From: Streptomyces caeruleatus
GTDB lineage: Bacteria; Actinomycetota; Actinomycetes; Streptomycetales; Streptomycetaceae
Direction of reading: 5' to 3'
NCBI RefSeq assembly: GCF_001514235.1
Contig: NZ_KQ948934.1
Span: forward strand, 186,001 to 250,000
Length of the DNA stretch: 64,000 nucleotides
Shown: positions 25,172-33,146 of the stretch, piece after piece
Layout: every line of letters begins with the position of its first letter
Position numbering within the stretch: position 1 is the stretch's first letter
Notes under the pieces: model-generated
Told to the model about the DNA's origin: nothing
Seen by the model: the letters and a program-made list of their open reading frames with translations, nothing else
Databases searched by the model: none
Made by a program: the position numbers and the translations under genes

Positions 25172-25681
25172 CTATCCCCGCGCTTCGCGGGCCGCAACCT
25201 CCGGTGTGAGCAATCGGCGCAGACATCCCAGGCATCTGGAACGTTCCGGGCCGAGACTCCCCTGTGAGATACCCAACTCCCCCGCGATTTCCCGGTATGT
25301 CGGGTCCCGCGGGGACAGGAGGGCCTCGACGAGCCGGGGGCAGCGGCCGGGGAGCCGGCGGACCGCTTCCCGCAGGGCGCGGCGGCGGGCGGCCATGAGG
25401 GCGAGGTGTTCGGGGTCGTGCCGGTCGGTGTCGGCGGCGGGCTCGTGCTCGTACGGCCGTTCCTGTCGTGTCGTACGGCGGCTTCGGCGGGCCTCGGAGC
25501 GGACGGCGCGGCGCAGCCAGCCCGGCGGGTCCGGGGGCGGGCCGTCGGTGTCGAGGCGTTCCAGTAGGCGGAGCCAGACCGCCTGTTCCAGGTCGGCCGG
25601 CTCGGTTCCGGAGGCGTGGGCCTCGGCGGAGGCCTCCGCGAGGAGCAGCGGGCGCAGGGCGGCAACCAGGTCGTGCGTCAT
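25172..25681 (-). CDS. ECF-type sigma factor-like protein
   Basis: A 169-residue protein. An N-terminal region-2-like helix set (DLEQAVWLRLLERL, PGWLRRAVRSEARRSRR) and a C-terminal region-4-like helix-turn-helix (LREAVRRLPGRCPRLVEALL, YREIAGELGISQGSLGPERSRCLGCLRRLL in parts). This matches short ECF sigma factors. No anti-sigma gene is adjacent. ATG 25681 is chosen; a GTG at 25690 is also in frame. Two Cys lie close together near the C-terminus (RCLGC). Confidence 0.82.
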   Translation of the reverse strand: MTHDLVAALRPLLLAEASAEAHASGTEPADLEQAVWLRLLERLDTDGPPPDPPGWLRRAVRSEARRSRRTTRQERPYEHEPAADTDRHDPEHLALMAARRRALREAVRRLPGRCPRLVEALLSPRDPTYREIAGELGISQGSLGPERSRCLGCLRRLLTPEVAAREARG

Positions 25682-25755
25682 ATGCGGCACGACGCGGCCG
25701 CCCGGGCAGGGGGTTGCCCAGGCGGCCGTCAGTCACCCCAACCGGGGCGTGTCGC

Positions 25756-26925
25756 TCAGCCGTTGACGAAGTCCTCGCGGGCCAGCAGGCCGGTGTCGGG
25801 GTTGTCGGTGAAGACACCGTCGATGCCCGTGGCGAAGTACGTCCGGTAGGCGCCGAAGACATCGCCGTAGGCGTCCGCGTCGGTGCCCTTGCGGAAGTTC
25901 GTCGGGAGGAAGGGGTTCTCGTTGCGCATCGTGTAGGGGTGGAGGATCAGGCCGACCTTGTGCGCGTCGCTCACCAGCGTGGTGGGGGTGGTGAGGTTGC
26001 CGTTCGCGTCCTTGGGGATGACCAGGTCCAGGGTGGGGCCGATGCCCTGGGCGTAGGAGGCGATCTCCCTGAGGCCGGCCGGCTTGATCAGGTCGGCGAC
26101 CGTGCGCGGGTCGCCCGTCTCGACGAAGTCCCAGGGGCGGGAGGTCGCGCCGGAGAGCAGGACCACGAGCGGGTTGTCGACGAGCTTGTTCAGGCGCTGG
26201 ACGCTGGTCGGCTCGAAGGACTGGAGGATGACCGGGGAGTTGCGCCGGTCCTTGCCGTGCTTGTGCAGCACCTTGGCGACCCGCTCCTCCAGGGCCAGGC
26301 CCTGCTTGCGGAAGTAGGTGGGGTGCTTGAGCTCGGGGTAGATCCAGACCTGCTTGCCGCGCCCCCGGGTCTGCTCGTCCTGCCAGCGCAGGACCTCCTC
26401 GAAGGTGGGGATCTCCCAGCGGCCGTCGTAGAGGGTGTTGTGCGGGCGGTTGGCCGGGATGCGCTCGGTCGCGCGCAGGGTCTTCAGCTCGGCGAGCGTG
26501 AAGTCCTCGGTGAACCAGCCGGTGGTGGAGACACCGTCGAGGGACTTCGTCTTCTTCCGGTCGGCGAACTCGGGATGGTCCGCGACATCGGTCGTGCCGC
26601 CGATCTCCGGCTCATGGCGGCAGACCAGATGGCCGTCCTTGGTGGGCACCAGGTCACCCGCCTCGACGATGTCGGCGCCCAGGTCGAGGGCCAGCTGGTA
26701 CGAGCCGAGGGTGTGCTCGGGCCGGTAGCCGCTGGCGCCGCGGTGGCCGATGATGGTCGGCTTGGGCAGGCTCTTCACGCCGCCACCACCGCCTCCGTGC
26801 CGGGTCTCCGCCGCCCTCGCCGTGCCGGAGAGCCCGAGGACCGCTCCGCCCGCGCCGAGCACGGCCGCGCCGAGAAGCATCCGCCGTCCGGTGACGCCCG
26901 TCTGCTCGTTCTCCTGGGTTCCCAT
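25756..26925 (-). CDS. glpQ: Secreted glycerophosphodiester phosphodiesterase
   Basis: A 389-residue GDPD enzyme. The N-terminus has a Tat-like signal (TGRRMLLGAAVLGAGG, cleavage near ARAAE). The catalytic start IIGHRGASGYRPEHT places the essential His at residue 61; further conserved parts are CRHEPEIGGTTDVA and WIYPELKHP. It hydrolyses glycerophosphodiesters to glycerol-3-phosphate outside the cell. It resembles GlpQ1 of S. coelicolor, which I recall as PhoP-regulated. ATG 26925; the frame opens at 26952. Confidence 0.93.
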   Translation of the reverse strand: MGTQENEQTGVTGRRMLLGAAVLGAGGAVLGLSGTARAAETRHGGGGGGVKSLPKPTIIGHRGASGYRPEHTLGSYQLALDLGADIVEAGDLVPTKDGHLVCRHEPEIGGTTDVADHPEFADRKKTKSLDGVSTTGWFTEDFTLAELKTLRATERIPANRPHNTLYDGRWEIPTFEEVLRWQDEQTRGRGKQVWIYPELKHPTYFRKQGLALEERVAKVLHKHGKDRRNSPVILQSFEPTSVQRLNKLVDNPLVVLLSGATSRPWDFVETGDPRTVADLIKPAGLREIASYAQGIGPTLDLVIPKDANGNLTTPTTLVSDAHKVGLILHPYTMRNENPFLPTNFRKGTDADAYGDVFGAYRTYFATGIDGVFTDNPDTGLLAREDFVNG

Positions 26926-27295
26926 GTGGGCCCTCCCTGACCGTCCGCTCATTCAGTGCGCGCCGATCGTAGGTGCGCGTGCGTGACGGATGGGAGACCT
27001 CCGGCGGAACTCGCGGGTGACGCTGAATGTCGTACGGGAAAGGTGAGGTGACGTTCCGTCGGAATGGGCGCGGGAGTGCGGGGAAGTCGTTCGCTAGGCC
27101 CTCGGGGCGATGTCGGTCACATCATGTCGGGCGGGTTACCGCCCGTCCACGCCGCGTCACCGCAGGTAAACCTGTGTCAACAGTGCGTAAGGCCTCGGTG
27201 AAGTCGGCCCACCCGATGTGCGGGACCCCGGGAACCGCGAGTATCGTCCTCACCTGCACAGACTTATACCGAATCCCTTGACACCGGAGGGCCCG
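26926..27295. other. Intergenic region between glpQ and the acyltransferase gene
   Basis: A 370-bp divergent intergenic stretch. It has no gene that I can support. The minus strand carries CGTCACC (27047-27053), loosely like the GTTCACC unit of PHO boxes, followed 11 bp on by the weaker CTTTCCC. Confidence 0.35.
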
Positions 27296-27970
27296 TTGTC
27301 CCGCTTCGCGCTCATCAAGGCAGTGCTCGGACCGATCATGCGCCTGATGTTCCGCCCACAGGTGGAGGGCGCGGAGCACATCCCGGGCGACGGTCCGGTC
27401 ATCCTGGCCGGCAACCACCTCACCTTCATCGACTCGATGATCCTGCCGCTGGTCTGCGACCGTCAGGTCTTCTTCATCGGCAAGGACGAGTACGTCACCG
27501 GCAAGGGCCTCAAGGGCCGTCTGATGGCCTGGTTCTTCACCGGCACCGGCATGATCCCGGTCGACCGGGACGGCGGCCGGGGCGGGGTCGCGGCGCTGAT
27601 GACCGGCCGCCGGATCCTGGAGGAGGGCAAGGTCTTCGGCATCTACCCCGAGGGCACGCGGTCTCCCGACGGGCGGCTGTACCGGGGGCGCACCGGTATC
27701 GCGCGGCTCACGCTGATGACCGGCGCGCCGGTCGTCCCGTTCGCCATGATCGGCACGGACAAGATCCAGCCGGGCGGGGCGGGGATGCCCCGCCCGAGCA
27801 AGGTGACGGTGCGGTTCGGTGAGGCGATGGAGTTCTCGCGGTACGAGGGGATGGACCGCGACCGTTATGTCCTGCGGGCCGTGACCGACTCGGTGATGGC
27901 GGAGGTCATGCGGCTGTCGGGGCAGGAGTACGTGGACATGTACGCCACGAAGGCCAAGGAAGCGGCGTAG
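27296..27970 (+). CDS. plsC: 1-acyl-sn-glycerol-3-phosphate acyltransferase (PlsC family)
   Basis: A 224-residue acyltransferase. Motif I is NHLTFID, with His41 and Asp46 in the H-x4-D arrangement; motif II GTGMIPVDRDGG; motif III YPEGTRSPDG (residues about 117-126); motif IV VPFAMIGT. It adds the second acyl chain to make phosphatidic acid at the membrane. The start is TTG at 27296, with GGAGG at 27286-27290; the longer frame from 27218 lacks family similarity in its first 26 residues. Confidence 0.9.
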   Translation: MSRFALIKAVLGPIMRLMFRPQVEGAEHIPGDGPVILAGNHLTFIDSMILPLVCDRQVFFIGKDEYVTGKGLKGRLMAWFFTGTGMIPVDRDGGRGGVAALMTGRRILEEGKVFGIYPEGTRSPDGRLYRGRTGIARLTLMTGAPVVPFAMIGTDKIQPGGAGMPRPSKVTVRFGEAMEFSRYEGMDRDRYVLRAVTDSVMAEVMRLSGQEYVDMYATKAKEAA

Positions 27971-28020
27971 CTCCGCTGGTTGGGCCGGGGGGTCGTGGGG
28001 GTGCGGGAAAGGTGTCGGCC

Positions 28021-28061
28021 GCGGGTTCGTCGTGGCTGGTCGCGCAGTTCCCCGCGCCCCT
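28021..28061 (+). repeat. Streptomyces intergenic repeat, copy A
   Basis: Core GGTCGCGCAGTTCCCCGCGC preceded by a GCGGGTTCGTCGTGGCT-like part. It lies between convergent gene ends and is the same family as the copies at 31359-31398 and 38863-38907. Confidence 0.75.
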
Positions 28062-28096
28062 GGGCGCTGCCGCGCCCCCAGGGGCTGTCGCGGCCC

Positions 28097-29641
28097 TCAG
28101 GCGCTGTCGCGTTCCTGAGGCCAGTTGGCCAAGCGCTGGTTTCGTAGCATGAACCAGGCTGCCACCGCCGCTGCGAGCAGCACGGCCGCTCCGGCTCCCG
28201 CTGCCAGTGCGAGGCCGTCGACGAAGGAGCTCCGTGCCGCGTCGAGCATCGCCTCGGATGTGTGCGCCGGCATGCCCGCCGCCGCCTCCACCGCGCCGCC
28301 CAGGGATTCGTGGGCCTCGGGCGGAGTGCCTGCCGGGCCGGTGAAGTCGCGGTAGACGCCGGTCACGATCGAGCCGAGGACCGCGATGCCGAGCGCCGCG
28401 CCCAGTTCGTACGCCGTCTCGGACACCGCGGATGCCGCGCCCGCCTGGTCCTTGGGTACGGAGGAGAGGATGACGTCGGACGTGACTGTGAAGGAGAAGC
28501 CGGCGCCGACGCCCACCACCAGAAGGGCGGCGCCCAGCAGGGGGTATCCCGTCGTGCGGTCGACGACGGTGAGCGCGGCCAGGGCGAGGCCGATCGCCGC
28601 GAGGCCGCCGGAGACGACGGCACGCACCGAGTAGCGACGGGCCACGCGGCCGGCGATGAGGCCGGCCACGACCGCGCCGATCGCGGCGGGCAGTTCGGCC
28701 AGGCCCGCCTCCAACGGGCCCCTGCCCTGCACGAGTTGCAGGAACTGGGAGAGGAAGAAGACCAGTCCGGACAGGCCGAGGATGGTCAGCAGGTCGGCCA
28801 GCACCGCACCGCTGAAGCCAGGGTGCCGGAACAGCCGCATGTCCAGCAGCGGGGACGGCAGCGCGAGCTGACGGCGTACGAAGGCGTAGAGCGCGGCGGC
28901 GCCGGCGAGGCCCGCGGCGAGCGTGGTCCAGCTGAAGCCGTGAGCGGCCGCCTCCTTGACGGCGTACACGACACCGATCATGCCGACGAGCGACAGGGCG
29001 ACGCTGGTCATGTCCCAGGGACCGGGGCTCGGGTTGCGCGACTCGGGCAGCAGCTTGATGCCGACGAGGACGAGGACGACCATCACGGGCAGGTTGATCA
29101 GGAAGACCGAGCCCCACCAGAAGTGTTCGAGCAGGAAGCCACCGGCGATCGGGCCGACGGCGGTGCCGGCGGAGGCGGTCGCGCCCCAGATGCCGATGGC
29201 GAGGCTGCGTTCGCGCGGGTCGTGGAAGAGGTTGCGGATCAGTGCCAGGGTCGCCGGCATCAGGGTCGCGCCCGCGACACCGAGCAGCGCCCGGGCGACG
29301 ATCATCATCTCCGGGGTCGTGGCGTAGGCGTTGAGGACGGATATCGCGCCGAACGCCGTGGCGCCGACGAGCAGGATCCGCTTGCGGCCGATGCGGTCGC
29401 CGAGGCTGCCCATCGAGACGAGCAGACCGGCGATCACGAAGGAGTAGACGTCGCCTATCCACAGGAGCTGGGTGCCGGAGGGGTTCAGGTCCTCGCTGAT
29501 ATAGGGGGTCGCGAGACCGAGGACGGTCGCGTCGACGGCCACCAGCAGCACGGCGAGCACGAGGACGGACAGCGCGAGCCAACGGCCCGGGCGCTTGGTC
29601 ACCGCCTCGGTCGTGGTCGCCGCCTGCACGGTGCTGGTCAT
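28097..29641 (-). CDS. MFS drug/H+ antiporter, 14-helix (DHA2) type
   Basis: A 514-residue transporter. The first helix has VAVDATVLGLATPYISEDL (the D-x-x-VLxLA pattern of DHA2), motif A GSLGDRIGRKR follows helix 2, and motif C is GATASAGTAVGPIAGG in helix 5. About 14 membrane segments are visible. It is likely a proton-coupled exporter of a toxic compound. ATG 29641 overlaps the stop of the TetR gene (ATGA), so repressor and pump form one operon. Confidence 0.92.
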   Translation of the reverse strand: MTSTVQAATTTEAVTKRPGRWLALSVLVLAVLLVAVDATVLGLATPYISEDLNPSGTQLLWIGDVYSFVIAGLLVSMGSLGDRIGRKRILLVGATAFGAISVLNAYATTPEMMIVARALLGVAGATLMPATLALIRNLFHDPRERSLAIGIWGATASAGTAVGPIAGGFLLEHFWWGSVFLINLPVMVVLVLVGIKLLPESRNPSPGPWDMTSVALSLVGMIGVVYAVKEAAAHGFSWTTLAAGLAGAAALYAFVRRQLALPSPLLDMRLFRHPGFSGAVLADLLTILGLSGLVFFLSQFLQLVQGRGPLEAGLAELPAAIGAVVAGLIAGRVARRYSVRAVVSGGLAAIGLALAALTVVDRTTGYPLLGAALLVVGVGAGFSFTVTSDVILSSVPKDQAGAASAVSETAYELGAALGIAVLGSIVTGVYRDFTGPAGTPPEAHESLGGAVEAAAGMPAHTSEAMLDAARSSFVDGLALAAGAGAAVLLAAAVAAWFMLRNQRLANWPQERDSA

Positions 29642-30189
29642 GGTGCCTCTCTCCGTAGTGCGCCGCCGAGCAGCAGCTCGACGATCATGTGGGTGAAGTC
29701 GTTGCGGGCGACCCGGCCCTCGGCGACGGCCCAGGCTCCTGAGCCGATCAGGCCGTAGAGCGCCTCGGTGAGCCAGACCGGGCTCAGGTCGATACGGAAC
29801 TCGCCGCTCTGCTGGCCGCGCCGGAAGAGCGCGGCGATACGGTCGTCGATGCGCGCCCAGCCCGCGTTCTGCTGCTCGCCCTCGAACAGCTGGTTCTCCG
29901 TGTAGAGGAAGGCGAGCAGTCCGGCCGCCGGCTCGATCTCGCGGACCAGCCGGTGCACGGCGTCCCGCGCCGGCCCCTCGTCCGGGCGGGCGGCGTCCAG
30001 CGCGGCCTCGCACTCGGCGATGCCGAGCGACTCCAGCGCCCGGACGAGCGCGTCCCGCCCGGCGAAGTGGCGGTGCAGGGTGGCGCGGCTGATCCCGGCG
30101 GCCTTGGCGACCTCGTCCATGGTCGCGGTGGATTTACGGGTCAGCAGGGCTGCGGCGGTGCGCAGCACATGATCACGATCGACGGCCAT
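29638..30189 (-). CDS. TetR-family repressor of the adjacent MFS pump
   Basis: A 183-residue TetR protein. The N-terminal helix-turn-helix is AAALLTRKSTATMDEVAKAAGISRATLHRHFAGRDAL in segments, residues about 9-50; the C-terminal ligand domain is helical. ATG 30189 is preceded by TACTCT 6 bp upstream, fitting a leaderless transcript. A 6-6-6 palindrome just upstream (30209-30226) lies across its promoter. It is translationally coupled to the MFS gene, so it probably controls itself and the pump. Confidence 0.9.
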   Translation of the reverse strand: MAVDRDHVLRTAAALLTRKSTATMDEVAKAAGISRATLHRHFAGRDALVRALESLGIAECEAALDAARPDEGPARDAVHRLVREIEPAAGLLAFLYTENQLFEGEQQNAGWARIDDRIAALFRRGQQSGEFRIDLSPVWLTEALYGLIGSGAWAVAEGRVARNDFTHMIVELLLGGALRREAP

Positions 30190-30208
30190 GAGACAAGAGT
30201 AACCCATG

Positions 30209-30226
30209 TGAGACGTTGGTGTCTCA
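30209..30226. promoter_or_regulatory. Candidate TetR operator
   Basis: TGAGAC-GTTGGT-GTCTCA, a perfect inverted repeat 20 bp upstream of the TetR start. A further TGAGAC half-site is at 30189-30194. It lies between the likely -35 and -10 (TACTCT) of the leaderless TetR promoter. Confidence 0.6.
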
Positions 30227-30288
30227 TGCTGGGCATGTGTGACTCATGGCTGGCGATCGGTGGGGTCTACGGAACCGCGGGGTCCACG

Positions 30289-31260
30289 TCAGTGCCAGGG
30301 CAGCTGCCCGCGCCGCTCCCAGTACGCGCCCGGCTCCTCGACCAGCGAGCCGAGCCGCTCCAGCTGGGACTCGTCGAGGTCCACGGCGGCGGCGTGCAGA
30401 TTGGACCCGAGCTGTACGGTCGTCGCGGCACCGGAGAGGACCACGCCGGCCCAGGGTTGACGCAGGATCAGGGCGAGGGCGACGGCGTCGCAGCCGAGTT
30501 CCGTCTCCCCGGCCACGGCCTTCAGCGCGTCCGGCGCGTACGGGTCGGCGAGCCGTCCGTTGGCCATGCCCTCCTTGACGATCACGGTGAGCCCGGCGTC
30601 GTGTGCCTCGGCGAGGGCGGGGGCGGCCGAGGTCTCCAGGGCGTTGTACGTCGACTGGACGGTACGGAAGAGGGGCTCGCCGTCGACGGTCACGGCGAGG
30701 GCGGCGCGGATCGCCGCCGCCTGGTCGGGGCCGCTGGTGGAGAAGCCGATCGTGAGGCCCTGGGCGGCGGCTTCGGCGAGCCTCGCGTGGAGGTCCTTGT
30801 CGGTGAGGGCGGGGCTGTCCGGGGTCACCGAGTGGATCTGGTAGAGGTCGAGGCGGGCGCCGAGCAGGGCGTCGGACTCGGCGCGCTGACGCTCGTAGGT
30901 CTGGAGGGTGTGGTCCTTGACCTCGTGCTTCTCGGCGTCGGTGGACCAGTCGGCGGTGTAGGTGTAGCCCCATTTGCTGCCCACGACGATGTCGTCGAAC
31001 GCGGGCCGGGCGTTCAGCCACTCGGCGAGGAACTCCTCGGAGCGGCCGTAGGAGCGGGCCGCGTCGAAGTAGCGGACGCCCTGGGCGTAGGCGGCGTCGA
31101 GGAGTTCGTGGGTGCGGGTGCGCAGCGTGTCGACGCTGCGGTTCTCTCCGAGGTCCTGGTCTCGGCCGAGGTTGATGTAGCCGGGGCGGCCGACTGCGGC
31201 GAGGCCGAGTCCGATGTGGCAGGTGGGGGTGGTCGCTGTTGCCAGTCGGGCGAAGGGCAT
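30289..31260 (-). CDS. Aldo/keto reductase
   Basis: A 323-residue AKR with the catalytic tetrad region: VRYFDAARSYGRSEEFLAEW (Asp and Tyr), VGSKWGYTY (Lys) and LDLYQIHSV (His). C-terminal NADPH-binding positions fall in AVVLSGAATTVQLGSNL-like sequence. It probably reduces carbonyl groups with NADPH. ATG 31260 follows CGGAGC by 6 bp. It is divergent from nothing close; the TetR gene ends upstream on the same strand, but no functional link is evident. Confidence 0.9.
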   Translation of the reverse strand: MPFARLATATTPTCHIGLGLAAVGRPGYINLGRDQDLGENRSVDTLRTRTHELLDAAYAQGVRYFDAARSYGRSEEFLAEWLNARPAFDDIVVGSKWGYTYTADWSTDAEKHEVKDHTLQTYERQRAESDALLGARLDLYQIHSVTPDSPALTDKDLHARLAEAAAQGLTIGFSTSGPDQAAAIRAALAVTVDGEPLFRTVQSTYNALETSAAPALAEAHDAGLTVIVKEGMANGRLADPYAPDALKAVAGETELGCDAVALALILRQPWAGVVLSGAATTVQLGSNLHAAAVDLDESQLERLGSLVEEPGAYWERRGQLPWH

Positions 31261-31358
31261 CACGGGCTCCGTTCGGTCGGTTCCGGTACGGCTTGCGACC
31301 AACGTAACCCGTGATGACCTTCGCCTCAGAGCTCGGGTTGTGCGGTGTTCTGGCGGGT

Positions 31359-31398
31359 GCGGGAACGTCGCGGCTTGTCGCGCAGTTCCCGCACCCCT
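31359..31398 (+). repeat. Streptomyces intergenic repeat, copy B
   Basis: GCGGCTTGTCGCGCAGTTCC with flanks, between the aldo/keto reductase start and the argH stop. Same family as copies A and C. Confidence 0.7.
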
Positions 31399-31425
31399 AA
31401 GGGCGCGACCCTCATCGGCGTTGGA

Positions 31426-32859
31426 TCAGCCCTGCTTCTTGGCGCCCGCCCACTCGTGCTGCATCGCCACATCCGCCTTCACCTCGGCCAGTTGGACGGC
31501 GACCGCGCTCGGCGCCGTGCCACCCCGGCCGTTGCGGGACGCCAGTGCGCCCGGGACGTTGAGGACCGTCCGCACCTCCGGCGTCAAGTGGGCCGAGATC
31601 TTGGCGAACTGTTCGTCCGTCAGGCCGTCCAGTTCCTTGCCCTCGGCCTCGGCGACCTTGACGCACTCGCCGGCGACCTCGTGGGCGACGCGGAAGGGGA
31701 CGCCCTGCTTGACGAGCCACTCGGCGATGTCGGTGGCGAGGGAGAAGCCGGCCGGGGCCAGTTCCTCCATGCGCTCGCGGTTGACGGTGAGGGTGGCCAT
31801 CATGCCGGTGAAGGCGGGGAGCAGGACCTCCAGCTGGTCGCAGGAGTCGAAGACCGGCTCCTTGTCCTCCTGGAGGTCGCGGTTGTAGGCCAGGGGCAGG
31901 GCCTTGAGCGTGGCCATGAGGCCCGTCAGGTTGCCGATCAGGCGGCCGGACTTGCCGCGCGCGAGCTCCGCGATGTCGGGGTTCTTCTTCTGCGGCATGA
32001 TCGACGAGCCGGTGGAGAACGCGTCGTGCAGGGTGACGAAGGAGAACTCCTTCGTGTTCCAGATGATGATCTCCTCGGCGATCCGGGAGAGGTTCACGCC
32101 GATCATCGCGGTGATGAAGGCGAACTCGGCGACGAAGTCACGGGAGGCCGTGCCGTCGATCGAGTTGGCGGCCGACCCGTGCTCGAAGCCGAGGTCCTTC
32201 GCCACCGCCTCCGGGTCCAGGCCGAGGCTGCTGCCCGCCAGGGCGCCGGAGCCGTACGGCGACACGGCCGTGCGCTCGTCCCACTGACGCAGCCGCTCCG
32301 CGTCCCGGGACAGGGACTGGACGTGGGCCAGGACCTGGTGGGCGAAGAGCACCGGCTGGGCGTGCTGGAGGTGGGTGCGGCCGGGCATGGCCACGTCCGG
32401 GTGGGCCTCCGCGAGGCCGATCAGCGCGTCCTGGAGGTCGGCGATCAGACCGCCGATGACGCGGGCGTGGTCCCGGAGGTACATCCGGAAGAGGGTGGCC
32501 ACCTGGTCGTTCCGGGAACGGCCCGCGCGCAGCTTGCCGCCGAGGTCGGCGCCGAGGCGCTCCAGCAGGCCGCGCTCCAAGGCGGTGTGGACGTCCTCGT
32601 CGGCGATGGTGCCCACGAAGGAGCCGTCGGCGACGTCCGCTTCGAGCTGGTCCAGTCCCGCGATCATCCGGGTCAGCTCGTCCTGCGTGAGCAGCCCCGC
32701 CTTGTGCAGCACGCGCGCGTGGGCGCGCGAACCGGCGATGTCGTACGGGGCCAGCCGCCAGTCGAAGTGGACCGATGCGGACAGCTTGGCCAGGGCCTCG
32801 GCGGGACCGTCGGCGAAACGGCCGCCCCAGAGCCGGACGTCACCGCTGTTGCTGCTCAC
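31426..32859 (-). CDS. argH: Argininosuccinate lyase
   Basis: A 477-residue fumarase/aspartase-superfamily enzyme. The signature GSSIMPQKKNPD and the helices HTHLQHAQPV, SRNDQVATLFRMYLRD are intact. It splits argininosuccinate to arginine and fumarate, the last step of arginine synthesis. The start is GTG 32857-32859, with GAGGAG 8-9 bp upstream; the frame is open to 32949. Upstream lie a 12-bp-stem hairpin and an ArgR-type operator within a promoter. argG is not in the window. Confidence 0.97.
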   Translation of the reverse strand: MSSNSGDVRLWGGRFADGPAEALAKLSASVHFDWRLAPYDIAGSRAHARVLHKAGLLTQDELTRMIAGLDQLEADVADGSFVGTIADEDVHTALERGLLERLGADLGGKLRAGRSRNDQVATLFRMYLRDHARVIGGLIADLQDALIGLAEAHPDVAMPGRTHLQHAQPVLFAHQVLAHVQSLSRDAERLRQWDERTAVSPYGSGALAGSSLGLDPEAVAKDLGFEHGSAANSIDGTASRDFVAEFAFITAMIGVNLSRIAEEIIIWNTKEFSFVTLHDAFSTGSSIMPQKKNPDIAELARGKSGRLIGNLTGLMATLKALPLAYNRDLQEDKEPVFDSCDQLEVLLPAFTGMMATLTVNRERMEELAPAGFSLATDIAEWLVKQGVPFRVAHEVAGECVKVAEAEGKELDGLTDEQFAKISAHLTPEVRTVLNVPGALASRNGRGGTAPSAVAVQLAEVKADVAMQHEWAGAKKQG

Positions 32860-32893
32860 TTGCTGCGCTCCTCGGGAGGGTCTGGATGTGGCA

Positions 32894-32924
32894 CCGCCTC
32901 CCCGTGGCGTGAACGGGGAGGCGG
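32894..32924 (-). promoter_or_regulatory. Strong hairpin in the argH 5' leader
   Basis: A perfect 12-bp stem, CCGCCTCCCCGT and its complement, around a 7-nt loop. It lies between the ARG-box promoter and the argH ribosome binding site, so it will be in the mRNA leader. Confidence 0.55.
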
Positions 32925-32964
32925 TCGTCAGGCTAGTGCGCTTGACCACACATTCGCCTGCATG

Positions 32965-32993
32965 AGTATGCAGAGCTCTGCATGATTCGTCAA
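32965..32993 (-). promoter_or_regulatory. argH promoter with ARG box
   Basis: On the minus strand TTGACG (32988-32993), a 17-bp spacer and CATACT (32965-32970). The spacer and -10 hold the 16-bp perfect palindrome ATGCAGAGCTCTGCAT (32968-32983), and TGCAT-GAGT-ATGCA overlaps it. The pattern resembles ArgR sites; argR is in this window. Confidence 0.65.
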
Positions 32994-33146
32994 TTCAGGC
33001 AGCCGGTCGATCGAGGGCGGCGGGAAATTCGCGCTCCCTTTGAACGCGGGAAACCGCTTGCCCGTACCTCTCGCCGAACGCAGGCGCCGCGTTTGCAAGA
33101 GACATCACGTACAGACGACACCCCCGAACCCGAGTGAGGCATCCGC

